DNA of 64,000 nt from Methanoculleus methanifontis (GTDB taxonomy: Archaea; Halobacteriota; Methanomicrobia; Methanomicrobiales; Methanoculleaceae). Positions 42,912 to 52,053 of the stretch are shown here, in pieces (the first letter of the stretch is position 1; each line of letters begins with the position of its first letter). The stretch is taken from contig NZ_VCYI01000001.1 in NCBI RefSeq assembly GCF_030464365.1, forward strand, positions 1 to 64,000, written 5' to 3'. A program made the translations under genes and the position numbers. The notes under the pieces are model-generated. The model was not told where the DNA came from. It saw only the letters and a program-made list of their open reading frames with translations, and searched no databases.

Positions 42912-43691
42912 CTATCCGGCCTTCTGTTTTCGGATAAACCTGCCGGATCCGCCGGCCCGCTCGACCACGCCGACGGCTGCGTTTGCCGCCTTCTCGATTG
43001 CCTTCTCGGCTTCCTTATAATCGGGCGCGGTCACTTTTATCCGGTATTTCGGGGCTCCGACATAGATCAGGTCGATATCCACGTTCTCGACCTTCGGCTG
43101 CGCGCTCCGGAGCGCCCGGCGGATCACGTTGACGCCGTCGGCCCGGGGCGACGTCAGGATGAGGTGCCCGGTGATCGTCACCCGCGAGACCTTCACGTTC
43201 TCGTTTGCGACAGTGATGAGCGCCGTCTTGACTTTTTCATCGAGGTTCAGCTTATCCGCGGCTTCGCCGCCGGTGGTGACGATATCCTCGAAAGCCGGGT
43301 ACAGCTGACCGTATTCGCGCAAGATTGCCTCCTCGATGGCCTTCCTGTCCGCTCCCGATGCTTCGGAGGCGAACCCGATCCATTTGACGGCTTTCTGCTC
43401 GTTCTTCCACTCGTGAATCTTCTCGCGCCGCTGGTGCTCGTTTACGTCTTTTAACGAGAGATCGATGTGGCCGCGATCGGGGTCCACGTTCAGGACTTTG
43501 CAGACGACCTTCTGTCCTTCTCGTACGTAGTCCCGGATGTACTTAATCCAGCCCCGCGCTATCTCGGATATCGGTATGAGCCCTCTTCGCTCGTTGTACT
43601 CGTCCAGGGTCACGAACGCCGCAAAGTCCTTGACGTCCGCGACCGTGCAGACAACGAGTTCTCCTTCCTCGGGCCACTCTCTCTCATTCAT
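42912..43691 (-). CDS. Translation initiation factor aIF2, alpha subunit
   Basis: A 259-residue protein: an S1 domain (GELVVCTVADVKDFAAFVTLDEYNERRGLIPISEIARGW), a helical middle domain, and the C-terminal alpha/beta domain that binds aIF2-gamma. The chosen ATG at 43691 has GAGTGAT upstream; a TTG at 43706, inside the rps27e end, is the alternative. It lies in the standard cluster with rpl44e, rps27e and nop10. Confidence 0.93.
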   Translation of the reverse strand: MNEREWPEEGELVVCTVADVKDFAAFVTLDEYNERRGLIPISEIARGWIKYIRDYVREGQKVVCKVLNVDPDRGHIDLSLKDVNEHQRREKIHEWKNEQKAVKWIGFASEASGADRKAIEEAILREYGQLYPAFEDIVTTGGEAADKLNLDEKVKTALITVANENVKVSRVTITGHLILTSPRADGVNVIRRALRSAQPKVENVDIDLIYVGAPKYRIKVTAPDYKEAEKAIEKAANAAVGVVERAGGSGRFIRKQKAG

Positions 43692-43698
43692 GCAATTA

Positions 43699-43887
43699 TC
43701 ACTCAAGTACTGCCATTATCTCAGCTTTTATATCAGCTTTCCCACCGTGGGGTTCCGCAAGGATACGTCCGCAGACGTTGCACTCCACGACGGTACTCGC
43801 TCTCTCAAAGACTACCTGCTCGTTCTCGCAGTCGGGACACTTTACCCGGAGGAACGTGCTCCTGTTCTCTCTGTTTACCCGGACCAT
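43699..43887 (-). CDS. rps27e: Ribosomal protein eS27
   Basis: A 62-residue zinc-ribbon ribosomal protein: VKCPDCENEQVVFE and VVECNVCGRILAEPHGGKA give the C4 zinc site. Length and the GGKA end match the family. It is 6 bases after rpl44e. Confidence 0.95.
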   Translation of the reverse strand: MVRVNRENRSTFLRVKCPDCENEQVVFERASTVVECNVCGRILAEPHGGKADIKAEIMAVLE

Positions 43888-43893
43888 ACCAAC

Positions 43894-44172
43894 TCACTCC
43901 GTAAGCTCGAATTTACCGACCCGGAATCCCGGCCGGAGGTGCGCCTTGCCGCAGACCGTGCACCGGTATCTGACATTGATCTTCTTCGTCGGCTTGTCGC
44001 CACCGGGCACCTTGTTGAATTTGCCCATGTTGCCCACCGTGCTCCTGCGCGCCTTCTGGCGGTCGATCCAGTTGAAGTGGCGCACCTTGCCTTTCTTTAC
44101 CCTCACGACTTCATGAACCTGGTGGCTCCTGCAGAACGGGCAGTATGTCTTGAATTTTGACGGCATTTTCAT
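43894..44172 (-). CDS. rpl44e: Ribosomal protein eL42 (L44e)
   Basis: A 92-residue basic protein: [19 protein letters not shown], a lysine-rich centre and [22 protein letters not shown]. The zinc cysteines and length match the family. The ATG follows AGAGGTTAC. A TAATATAGG element ~45 bases upstream could give this ribosomal cluster its own promoter. Confidence 0.95.
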   Translation of the reverse strand: MKMPSKFKTYCPFCRSHQVHEVVRVKKGKVRHFNWIDRQKARRSTVGNMGKFNKVPGGDKPTKKINVRYRCTVCGKAHLRPGFRVGKFELTE

Positions 44173-44209
44173 GATAGTAACCTCTATTCAATAGATTCGA
44201 GTACCTATA

Positions 44210-44887
44210 TTACTTGTTAAGCCTAATATTTAAGGCTATGTCGTGTTCGCAGAGCACGCCTGCATTGTTTTCCGGCAGGGTGACGATATCCCCCATCTTC
44301 AAGACGTACGTCCTGCCGTCCATCCCCATGAACGACTCCACATCGGAGCGGATATGCACGAGGGCGTAGGGAGACTGGATGGGACGGGGAGCGGGAGTCG
44401 CAGATGTTTCCCGGGTTTCCGGGGTGCCGTCGGCCTCGTCGGCTTCGTCGGCTTCGTCGATCCGCTCTACGGCGGTCGCACCGTCGCCGCCGAACGGGGT
44501 GGGCTCGCCGTGGACGAGTGCCTCCCGGCACTCCTCGATGGCGCTGATGATCCGCTTGTACATCGCCCGCTCCTCCGGGAGCATCTTGCGGGCCTCATCC
44601 TTGTCGAAGTACTGCCCCTCCATCTGCTGGAACGCAAGGTCGAGGATCTGCCGGGTTCTGACCGAGAAGATCTCCTGGACGGTCTCATTGACGCTGCCGA
44701 TCTCCTCGATGAGCAGGCTCCCCGCCCGGCTCTCCAGGGGATTTTTGAGATCGTAGTAATCCGTCTTGCGTTTCTCGATGTACGCCCGGGCATCGTCGTA
44801 GAGGCCGGGCTCGATGTGCGAGAGCCTTCCCGAGTGCTGCATGTCAAGCAGCATCTGGCGGAGTTTCTCCAGGAGATCGGCGGTCAT
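44210..44887 (-). CDS. GINS complex subunit (Gins51-type)
   Basis: A 225-residue replication factor. The helical A domain (LEKLRQMLLDMQHSGRLSHIEPGLYDDARAYIEKRK) comes first, the linker is acidic with a DEADEADEAD repeat (~140-155), and the small beta B domain is at the C-terminus (YVLKMGDIVTLPENNAGVL). A-then-B order is that of Gins51/Gins15. GINS joins MCM and GAN/RecJ in the replicative helicase. It starts three bases after priS. Confidence 0.88.
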   Translation of the reverse strand: MTADLLEKLRQMLLDMQHSGRLSHIEPGLYDDARAYIEKRKTDYYDLKNPLESRAGSLLIEEIGSVNETVQEIFSVRTRQILDLAFQQMEGQYFDKDEARKMLPEERAMYKRIISAIEECREALVHGEPTPFGGDGATAVERIDEADEADEADGTPETRETSATPAPRPIQSPYALVHIRSDVESFMGMDGRTYVLKMGDIVTLPENNAGVLCEHDIALNIRLNK

Positions 44888-44890
44888 GCT

Positions 44891-46006
44891 TCATGCACCC
44901 CCGGCTATCTCCGCCATGCCCCGGCAGCAGAGGAAGATCGCGAGCGCTTCGGGGACGTTCTGGATGCCGGCGTTGAGCGAGTAGGTGTTCCCGAGCAGGG
45001 ACGTGGTGAAGTTTGCCTTCAGATCGAGGCGCACGTCGCGGTCGCCGAAGACCACCGCGTCCACGAGCGGATCGAAGTTCGCGAAATCCCGGATCTCGAG
45101 CGGCACGACCCGCATGCCGCTGCCGCCGTGCAGCGACCCCGGCGTCCGGATCAGCCGCTTGATATCGGTTGTGACCGGCTCATCCGCACGCGCCCCCGCG
45201 TCCCGGAGCCTCTCCTCGAAGTCTGGCGCGGCCGTGATCGCCCGGACGACCCGGTTCTTGAGGAGATCCTCCGGGGCTCCGGCGGCGAGGCTACCGATAT
45301 TCGCGAGGAACTCCGCGGCCGTTCGCTTCCCGATCCCGTCGAGCCCCCCGAGGTAAGCCGTTGCTTCCGCCGGTTCGCGAGCCGCAATCCCCATGAGATG
45401 GGCACGGAGCGTCTCCACGTAGCGCTGCCGCCACCCGGTCGGCGCACCCGCCGGCGTGAGCATCGTGGCTGGATCGAGCCCGATGCCGCAGACGTAATCG
45501 ACGATTTCGCGCCGCTCCTGGCTGCTCCATCCCCGGACGGTGATATCGGTGACGTGGATGTGGTAACCGCGCCCCCCGGAGAAGGCGATCCGGATCTGGC
45601 TCCTGGCGAAGCCGAGTTCGTCAGTCAGCATCGCGAGCAGTTTTTCGGTCTCCTCCTTGACCCGCGCGAGCATCATCGCGTAGGGGCCGCGGACGATGTG
45701 GTCGGCGTCGAGATCGAAGATGAGGTCGGCGCCGGCCCAGTGTTTCTCGTTCATCGTCGGCGCCGACGGCGTCTGGTAGTAGGCCGTCGAGTAGTATACG
45801 TGGGCGGGAACCAGGCTTTTCACGTATGCGCCGAGTTCCTCCCGATCGGCAAACGCCATATGCCGCCGCATCCGGACTTCGCCCGTGGCGTCGAAGAAGA
45901 TGAAACCCCATTCGCGCTGCTCGAGGGAGGACGGGATGGTGAGATTCTGCCGCTGATAGTACTCGGCGAACCTCTGCTTCACAAACTCGAGTGTCGCGGG
46001 TTTCAT
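44891..46006 (-). CDS. priS: DNA primase small (catalytic) subunit PriS
   Basis: A 371-residue primase: REWGFIFFDATGEVRMRRHMAF, the metal-binding DLDAD at 98-102, SGGRGYHIHV with the nucleotide-binding Ser/Arg/His, and RLIRTPGSLHGGSGMRV near the end. It synthesises RNA/DNA primers with PriL, which is not in the window. The ATG overlaps the elp3 stop. Confidence 0.95.
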   Translation of the reverse strand: MKPATLEFVKQRFAEYYQRQNLTIPSSLEQREWGFIFFDATGEVRMRRHMAFADREELGAYVKSLVPAHVYYSTAYYQTPSAPTMNEKHWAGADLIFDLDADHIVRGPYAMMLARVKEETEKLLAMLTDELGFARSQIRIAFSGGRGYHIHVTDITVRGWSSQERREIVDYVCGIGLDPATMLTPAGAPTGWRQRYVETLRAHLMGIAAREPAEATAYLGGLDGIGKRTAAEFLANIGSLAAGAPEDLLKNRVVRAITAAPDFEERLRDAGARADEPVTTDIKRLIRTPGSLHGGSGMRVVPLEIRDFANFDPLVDAVVFGDRDVRLDLKANFTTSLLGNTYSLNAGIQNVPEALAIFLCCRGMAEIAGGA

Positions 46007-47577
46007 GGGAACGTCTTGATCATATATGGGCCCACTCGTTCATATCCCTGTTTCCTGTAGTAGGGCCGCACCCCGACACCGCTCATCACCGCAAGGCATC
46101 GGTAGCCGTGATCGCGTGCCTCCTCTTCGGCCACGGAGAGGAGAACGCTACCGAAACTGCGGTGCTGCCACTCGTCGGCGGATGCCGGGGTGCTGATCGG
46201 CACCACGCTCCCGTAGACATGGAGCTCGCGCAGGAGCGCCGCGTCCGCGAGTTCGTCGCGGAAGGGGTTGTGCGGGAATCGGAGCCGGGCGAATCCGATG
46301 AGGGCGTCCTCGGAGCCCGCCTGGATGAACCGCTCATCCCCGCCGCACGCCTGGTAAACCAGGGTCGAAATCGTCACCTCCTTCGGTTCGGGCGCTCTCC
46401 CCACCTCGCGGCAGCGGATGCACCGGCACCGGATGCCCTGCTCATGGAGACGCGCCCCGGCAAGCTGGCGGAAGTTGCTGTGCCGCGAGCCCGCGACGAT
46501 CAGTTTTGCCGGGATGTCGCGCTGGACCCGCTGGAGACGGACATACTCCGGGAGGAGGGACTTCGCGCAGGCGACGAGATCGATCAGTTCCTCCTCGGTG
46601 TAAGGCATATACTCGCCGCGTTCCCAGAGTTCCTCGATTTCTGAGCCCGGCGTCACCAGGGTCGGGTAGATCTTCAGGAAGTCCGGCCGGAACCGCGGGT
46701 CAGCGAAGAGTTCCCGAAACATCCGCTGGTCGTCCTCCATGCTCGCCCCGGGGAGGTTCGGCATCATATGGAACCCGACCTTCAATCCGGCGTCCCGGAG
46801 GAGGCAGTTTGCCGCGACCGAGTCCGCAACCGCGTGGCCGCGGCGGTTGTAGTCGAGGATCCGGTCGTCCACGTGCTGGACGCCGAGTTCCACCTTGGTC
46901 ACGCCCATCGAGAGCATCCGGTTAATGTGCTCCTCCCGGCACCAGTCCGGCCGCGTCTCGAAGGTGGCGGCGACACACCGGACCCTCGCCGACTCGTTTG
47001 CGGCAAAGATCGCTTCGATATCGGGTCTCTCCTGCGAAATCCCGGGCCGCGGGTAGTCGTTCATCGCCTGGACGGCGGCCCCGACGAACCACTCCTGGTA
47101 CTCGATCGGGCGGGCGGTCATCGTCCCGCCCATCACGATCAGTTCCGCCTTGTCGACGTGGTGGCCGAGGGCCTCGAACTGCCCGAGGCGGGCCTGCACC
47201 TGGGCGTAGGGATCGAAGGCGTGCTCTCTCGCCCGGAGCGCCGCCGGCTCCTCGCCCGTGTAACTCTGGGGGGATGCAAAGGGATGCTCCGGCCCGCCGG
47301 GGCAGGGGAGGCATTTGCCGTGAGGACAGGGGTGGGGTGAGGTCATCACCGCAACGGGCGCCACTCCAGAGATCGTCCGCGTGGGTTTCACCTGGAGGAG
47401 CGGGCGGAGCCGCTCGCGCTCATCGTCGTCGGCGGCGGCGAGGACCGCGGAGTTTTTGGGCATGTTTGCACCGTGCTCACGGCAGACCTCGAGTTTGATC
47501 TTCTGGACGTCGACAGGGCCCGGCCCGGTAGAAAGGATGCGGGAGATGATCTCCCGGAGAGTATCGGTATCGTTCAT
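46003..47577 (-). CDS. elp3: Elp3-type tRNA uridine(34) acetyltransferase/radical SAM enzyme
   Basis: A 524-residue enzyme. The radical SAM core has CPHGKCLPCPGG for the [4Fe-4S] cluster and ELGVQHVDDRILDYNRRGH. A zinc-knuckle-like CRCIRCREVG follows at ~390, then a GNAT acetyltransferase domain (FGSVLLSVAEEEARDHGYRCLAVMSG, then VRPYYRKQGYE). It modifies U34 of tRNA with acetyl-CoA. It opens the operon that continues into priS, gins and the ribosomal genes. Confidence 0.93.
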   Translation of the reverse strand: MNDTDTLREIISRILSTGPGPVDVQKIKLEVCREHGANMPKNSAVLAAADDDERERLRPLLQVKPTRTISGVAPVAVMTSPHPCPHGKCLPCPGGPEHPFASPQSYTGEEPAALRAREHAFDPYAQVQARLGQFEALGHHVDKAELIVMGGTMTARPIEYQEWFVGAAVQAMNDYPRPGISQERPDIEAIFAANESARVRCVAATFETRPDWCREEHINRMLSMGVTKVELGVQHVDDRILDYNRRGHAVADSVAANCLLRDAGLKVGFHMMPNLPGASMEDDQRMFRELFADPRFRPDFLKIYPTLVTPGSEIEELWERGEYMPYTEEELIDLVACAKSLLPEYVRLQRVQRDIPAKLIVAGSRHSNFRQLAGARLHEQGIRCRCIRCREVGRAPEPKEVTISTLVYQACGGDERFIQAGSEDALIGFARLRFPHNPFRDELADAALLRELHVYGSVVPISTPASADEWQHRSFGSVLLSVAEEEARDHGYRCLAVMSGVGVRPYYRKQGYERVGPYMIKTFP

Positions 47578-47580
47578 CGC

Positions 47581-47847
47581 TTAGTGTTCGGTTGCTATAC
47601 GTTCGGACTGAAAATCGGCGTGATATTCGATGTAAGGATTGTGGTTGGCCCGGATATGGTGGATGATCTCGCTCCCGAGCGTTAAAATAGCCTTTTTGTG
47701 AGTGACCTTATTCTTGTGGATATGGACGGGTGAGATGTGGAGAGCGTTGTACTGGTCGGTCGGGACATCCTCCCCCGTTGTGCTTTCGTAGTACTTCCTG
47801 ATGTGGACTAATAGCATATGTAAGTGGAGCAGCTCTTCCTTTTGCAC
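47581..47847 (-). CDS. UPF0058-family protein
   Basis: An 88-residue protein with MQKEELLHLHMLLVHIRKY and NALHISPVHIHKNKVTHKKAI, the UPF0058 histidine-rich helical pattern, which probably binds metal. It ends three bases before elp3 starts and may head that operon. Function unknown. Confidence 0.85.
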   Translation of the reverse strand: MQKEELLHLHMLLVHIRKYYESTTGEDVPTDQYNALHISPVHIHKNKVTHKKAILTLGSEIIHHIRANHNPYIEYHADFQSERIATEH

Positions 47848-47914
47848 GATATCACCTTTCCTCGAAGAATACTACTGTCCGCGGGTAGATATAATTTGTT
47901 GGTGATCTTTTTGT

Positions 47915-48787
47915 ATGCACAAGATGCGGGCAGTCGGAGCGTTCATAGGGCTTGCAATCGGCGATGCTCTGGGCGCGCCCCTGGAAGGCCTTCCGCCGCC
48001 TCCGATTGCCGTAGCAGAGATGCGGGGTGGCGGGATTCACGACGTCCTCCCGGGCCAGTACACCGACGACACCCTCCAGGCGTCAGCCCTGGCAGAGACC
48101 CTTCTCGAGTGCGGAGGGTTCGACCCGGCGGACTTCGCTCGCCGCCTGGTTCTGGTCTATCGCGCTCACCCGGAGTTCTTCGGGCCGACATCCCGGGCCG
48201 TCCTCGATCAGGTTGAGGCGGGCGTCGCGCCCACGGTCGCCGCAAGGATGGCGCACGAGGCGCGGGGCGGGAGCCGGAGTAACGGGAGTGTTATGCGCGG
48301 TATCCCGGTCGGGATCTTCTACCCGCCCGCGGTGGTGCGCGAAGCGAGCCTCGCCGCATCCCGCGTGACGCACTTCGATCCTGTCGCTGGTGAAGCCTCG
48401 GCGTTCGTCAACCGGATGGTCAGCGGGATCTGCCGGGGAGAAGAGGCTCTCGTAGCTTTCGGCCGGGCGCTTGCCGCCTGCGAGGATCCCGAACTCCGTG
48501 GACTCCTCGAGGATTACCGGGCGCATCCGCCGGAACCATCGCTCGACGCCGTCCTCTGCACTCACTGCGCCGTCAGGGTCTTCATGGACGCCCCGTCCTT
48601 TCGGGATGCGGTGGTCACGGCGGTCAACCTCGGGGGCGATGCCGATACCGTCGGCGCGATCGTCGGCGGGCTCGCCGGGGCACGGTACGGATGCGAGGCG
48701 ATCCCCCCATCGTGGCTCGCCGCGCTCCAGGACCGGGAGGAACTCCTTGACCTCGCCCGGCGGCTCTGGGCGATGAGCCGCCCATAA
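47915..48787 (+). CDS. ADP-ribosylglycohydrolase family protein
   Basis: A 290-residue DraG-type hydrolase: GAFIGLAIGDALGAPLEG, PGQYTDDTLQASALAE (the TDDT metal motif) and NLGGDADTVGAIVGGLAGARYG (the D-A-D metal ligands). It removes ADP-ribose from proteins or from small molecules; target unknown. A GGTGATC ribosome site supports the first ATG; MRAVG nine bases later is possible. Confidence 0.88.
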   Translation: MHKMRAVGAFIGLAIGDALGAPLEGLPPPPIAVAEMRGGGIHDVLPGQYTDDTLQASALAETLLECGGFDPADFARRLVLVYRAHPEFFGPTSRAVLDQVEAGVAPTVAARMAHEARGGSRSNGSVMRGIPVGIFYPPAVVREASLAASRVTHFDPVAGEASAFVNRMVSGICRGEEALVAFGRALAACEDPELRGLLEDYRAHPPEPSLDAVLCTHCAVRVFMDAPSFRDAVVTAVNLGGDADTVGAIVGGLAGARYGCEAIPPSWLAALQDREELLDLARRLWAMSRP

Positions 48788-49060
48788 AGGATAGCGGTAC
48801 GGCCTCACGCGAGGTGCAAGCGGAGCGAGCATGAGAAGCCATCAGGCTTCGAAGGAGAGTTACAGGTAATTATGCCGAACTTCGCGTTCTTCGCGGCTTC
48901 GCGTGCGATATTGATTGTTGATAGTAATACAGTCTCACGCGAAGAGCGCGAAGCCGCGAAGTGCGACTGCCAGAATGGCAGGAGCATGAGCACCGCCAGG
49001 TGCGCAGGGTCGCCCTTTTCGTGAGAGTGCTGTGCAGGAGGACGGCTCGCCGCAGCGGCC
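48788..49060. repeat. Palindromic GCGAAG repeat cluster 2
   Basis: Lying between converging genes, it holds GAGAAGCCATCAGGCTTCGAAGG (stem GAAGCC/GGCTTC) at 48834-48856, a CTTCGCGTTCTTCGCGGCTTCGCG block near 48880-48903 and its inverted partner CTCACGCGAAGAGCGCGAAGCC near 48933-48956. A GGCAGGAGCATGAGCACCGCCAGGTGCG unit at 48979-49003 is nearly identical to one in cluster 1. No gene is seen. Confidence 0.7.
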
Positions 49061-49513
49061 TCACACCGGCCGCAGTTCCACCAATTTCAGTGCCCGGCCC
49101 CGTTCGCAGATGTCGGGGGCGTTGCCGAGAACCTCCCTGACGACGTACTTCGCCCCCTCGATGATCCCGTCGGGACGGCAGAGCCGGTAACTCCGGCACT
49201 CGATTTTCGGGCAGGAGAACTCGTAGCTGATCCTCGAGTTCGCTATCGCCATGTCGGCGCTGATGAGTGCGACGATGGGTGCTTCCACGACGTCGACCGC
49301 GACCACCGCTTCGTGGTGAACCGGGCAGTCGTGCCGGGTGTTTGCACGGACGGTGGCGACACGGTACCGCTTCCCCGGCTGCAGGTTATGGCAGACCTTG
49401 CGGACCTTGCAGCTCTCGCACTCCGGACACGAGTTGCCTTCGTAGACGAAATCAAGTCCCGGCTTTGCGAGTTTCGCCCCAATCAGCGTTACCTTTGTCT
49501 TCCCTTTCACCAT
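49061..49513 (-). CDS. UPF0179-family protein
   Basis: A 150-residue protein with an N-terminal cysteine cluster (CPECESCKVRKVC), then CPVHHEAVVAVDVVEAP, and CPKIECRSYRLC near the end, the UPF0179 pattern. The cysteines suggest a metal or iron-sulfur site. It starts 6 bases after egsA and is probably cotranscribed with it. Confidence 0.85.
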   Translation of the reverse strand: MVKGKTKVTLIGAKLAKPGLDFVYEGNSCPECESCKVRKVCHNLQPGKRYRVATVRANTRHDCPVHHEAVVAVDVVEAPIVALISADMAIANSRISYEFSCPKIECRSYRLCRPDGIIEGAKYVVREVLGNAPDICERGRALKLVELRPV

Positions 49514-49519
49514 CTTGCC

Positions 49520-50602
49520 TCACTCCCGGTAGAGCATCTTCACGAGGTCCTGCGCCGACTCCTCGGTCAATCCCATATCCAGGATGGTGAACCGTTCCGG
49601 CCGGATCGTCCTCGCGGCGAGGAGCGCCGCAACGGCCGTCTCGTCGTCGACCCCGATCCCGGCAGGGGTTGTCGGTGCGCCGATCTTCTTGAGCGAGTCA
49701 CGGATTCCCTCCCAGTCCCCGCCGTGGAGGTACATCGTGATGATCGCCCCGATCCCGCACTTCTCCCCGTGGAGCCCCTTTCCCGGTGCGAGTATCTCCA
49801 GCGCGTGGGAGAACTTGTGCTCGCCGCCGCTCCCGGGCCGTGATGATCCCGCGATACTCATCGCGACGCCTGAAGAAACCAGCGCTTTCGTCACGAGCCA
49901 GGCACTCTCCTCGGAGTGGGGTTTGATGAGGTCGGCGTTCTTAAAAAGGATCTCAGCGGTCATCCGGGAGAGCGTCAGCGCGTACTCCGAGAGCGGCTCG
50001 CCCCGGAGACGGTGAGAGAGTTCCCAGTCGCGGATTGCGGTGTAGTTTGCGATGATGTCTGCACACCCGGACGCCAGCAGCCGGTGAGGCGCCGACGCGA
50101 TGACGGCGGTGTCTGCGACGACGGCGATGGGTGGTTCGGCCGCGAGCGAGACGTTTCCGTCGGCGGTCGGCACCGAGGCACGCGATGAGACGATCCCGTC
50201 GTGCGATGCGGCGGTGGGGATGCTGATGAAGTGGCGGTCGGTGTTGTAAGAGGCGATCTTCGCGACGTCGATGACCCGGCCTCCGCCGACGCCGATGACG
50301 AACCCGGCCTCTGCCACCGCTTCTTCGGCTTTTCTGATCGTCTCGAGAGGATCGTCTTCGCCCGCAGCAAACGTCGCGATCTCGTAGGAACCGGAAAGGA
50401 GAGCCTCGACCCTCTTCCCGGCGACATCCCGTGTCCGGTCTCCTGATACGATGAGCACAGAGTCGCCGAGGGCAAGGTCTTCGCAGACAGTCGGGATCTG
50501 CTCGATGACATCGTGACCGATGACGACATCACGGGGGAGCTGCATCCATTTCGACTTGTCGAAGACCTTGGTTCTGAGTAGGTTTATGCGGTCTGCGCTC
50601 AT
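49520..50602 (-). CDS. egsA: Glycerol-1-phosphate dehydrogenase
   Basis: A 360-residue NAD(P)-dependent enzyme that makes sn-glycerol-1-phosphate, the backbone of archaeal lipids. The nucleotide site is VIGVGGGRVIDVAKIA; metal ligands appear in ASGCADIIANYTA, GGEHKFSHAL and GLHGEKCGIG. Length is normal. The gene is divergent from the DUF63 gene, with only 11 bases between starts, so both probably make leaderless or very short-leader transcripts. Confidence 0.94.
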   Translation of the reverse strand: MSADRINLLRTKVFDKSKWMQLPRDVVIGHDVIEQIPTVCEDLALGDSVLIVSGDRTRDVAGKRVEALLSGSYEIATFAAGEDDPLETIRKAEEAVAEAGFVIGVGGGRVIDVAKIASYNTDRHFISIPTAASHDGIVSSRASVPTADGNVSLAAEPPIAVVADTAVIASAPHRLLASGCADIIANYTAIRDWELSHRLRGEPLSEYALTLSRMTAEILFKNADLIKPHSEESAWLVTKALVSSGVAMSIAGSSRPGSGGEHKFSHALEILAPGKGLHGEKCGIGAIITMYLHGGDWEGIRDSLKKIGAPTTPAGIGVDDETAVAALLAARTIRPERFTILDMGLTEESAQDLVKMLYRE

Positions 50603-50613
50603 TTAGATCAACA

Positions 50614-51459
50614 ATGATTAGGGAGTTCCTCTACAAATATTACATAGATCCCATTCGTTACGGCGAGGCGTATACGCTCGTCGATACGTTGACCTATGCC
50701 CTGATCCTCATCGCAGCGGTCTATCTTGTCTACCGGGGGCTCCGGCGATACGGGATTGCCGTCGACGGCGATCTGGTGATTGCCACCCTACCGTTCGTCG
50801 TCCTGGGAGGGCTTCTCCGGGTCGTCGAGGATACCGGGATGATCACCTCCGACTTCCGGTTCCTCCTGATTACGCCCCTGATCTTCTTCACGATCTTTGC
50901 GATCGCAGGTGTCGCTCTCTTTGCCGGGAAACTTGCGGAGAACGCCGGTCTCGTCGCCCGCTACAGCCGTATCTACGGGGGCGCAGGAGTCGTTGCCTGC
51001 ATTGTTGCCGCTTCAGCGCTCGCCTGGTTCGGCCTCACCGAGACGACGATCGCGCTCGACGTCTTCGGCCTCATCCTCGCCCTTACGGCCGTCTCGTCGC
51101 TCGCCCTCTGGGCGTTCCTCGTTTACGTGCTGAAGTGGGATTACGCCTCGAACACGCTCTACAAACTCCTCATCTTTGGCCACATGCTGGACGCGAGCGC
51201 CACGAGTTACGGGATCGACATCCATCCCGTCGGCTATGTCGAACAGCACGTCGTGGGTGCGGCCCTGATCGATGCGACCGGAACCGCCTTCTCGATGTTC
51301 CTCCTGAAGTTCGCGGTGATCGTCCCCGCCGTCTACGTCCTCGAGATGTACCGGCGCGAAGGAAGCCCCGGCCTCTGGCACCTCATCCTGCTCGCCATGA
51401 TCGTCGTCGGCATGGCGCCGGGAATACGGAGCCTGGTACGGATGGTGCTCTATGTCTGA
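50614..51459 (+). CDS. DUF63-family membrane protein
   Basis: A 281-residue protein with about eight helices. It starts IREFLYKYYIDPIRYGEAYTLVDTLTYAL and has GGLLRVVEDTGM and HMLDASATSYGIDIHPVGYVEQHVVG, the last being the DUF63 signature with conserved charged residues inside membrane helices. Function unknown, possibly lipid-related given the divergent egsA. Confidence 0.85.
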   Translation: MIREFLYKYYIDPIRYGEAYTLVDTLTYALILIAAVYLVYRGLRRYGIAVDGDLVIATLPFVVLGGLLRVVEDTGMITSDFRFLLITPLIFFTIFAIAGVALFAGKLAENAGLVARYSRIYGGAGVVACIVAASALAWFGLTETTIALDVFGLILALTAVSSLALWAFLVYVLKWDYASNTLYKLLIFGHMLDASATSYGIDIHPVGYVEQHVVGAALIDATGTAFSMFLLKFAVIVPAVYVLEMYRREGSPGLWHLILLAMIVVGMAPGIRSLVRMVLYV

Positions 51460-52018
51460 GACATCGCTCGCCAGGTCCACGGTCTTCGCGGCCGTCCTCT
51501 TCGCCGTCTCGATCGGCATCGGTGTCTTTGTCGTGGCTCGCGACCCGGGTTTGGGAGCACAGGCCATGTCCCTCTTCAGCGAGCAGGTGGTGGGCCAGCT
51601 CCTCTCCGACTCCCCGCCCGTCCTTGCGGGCAAACTCTTCCTGAACAACCTGGCCGCCTGTCTCCTCCTCTTCCTCGGGGGGGCCTCGCTCGGCCTGGTC
51701 ACGATGCTGATCCTCTCGGTCAACGGACTCCTGATCGGTGCGTTGACCGAACTCATGCGGCAGCAGCAGGGCATGCTCTTCATTGCAACGGCGCTCGTCC
51801 CCCACGGCATCTTCGAGATCCCCGCTTTCCTCATCGCTGGGGGGCTCGGTCTCCTCCTCGGGCGGGAGCTCGTCGACGAATGGCACGGCACGGGAGATGC
51901 CGCCGCAGAAGCCGGGCCTCTCGCCCGGATCTTTCTCCGGGTGGTTGTCCCGCTCCTCGCGGTCGCCGCGGTCGTAGAGGCATTTATTACGCCGGCAATC
52001 CTAAGTATGATCGCTTAA
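51452..52018 (+). CDS. SpoIIM/DUF95-family membrane protein
   Basis: A 188-residue protein with about five helices. FLNNLAACLLLFLGGASLGLVTMLILSVNGLLIG and VPHGIFEIPAFLIAGGLGLLLG carry the SpoIIM pattern (the H-G-x-x-E-I/L-P motif). It overlaps the DUF63 gene by eight bases and is probably cotranscribed. Function in archaea unknown. Confidence 0.85.
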   Translation: MSETSLARSTVFAAVLFAVSIGIGVFVVARDPGLGAQAMSLFSEQVVGQLLSDSPPVLAGKLFLNNLAACLLLFLGGASLGLVTMLILSVNGLLIGALTELMRQQQGMLFIATALVPHGIFEIPAFLIAGGLGLLLGRELVDEWHGTGDAAAEAGPLARIFLRVVVPLLAVAAVVEAFITPAILSMIA

Positions 52019-52053
52019 CGAGGCAGATCGATAGTTTTTGAGGTACGAGACGG

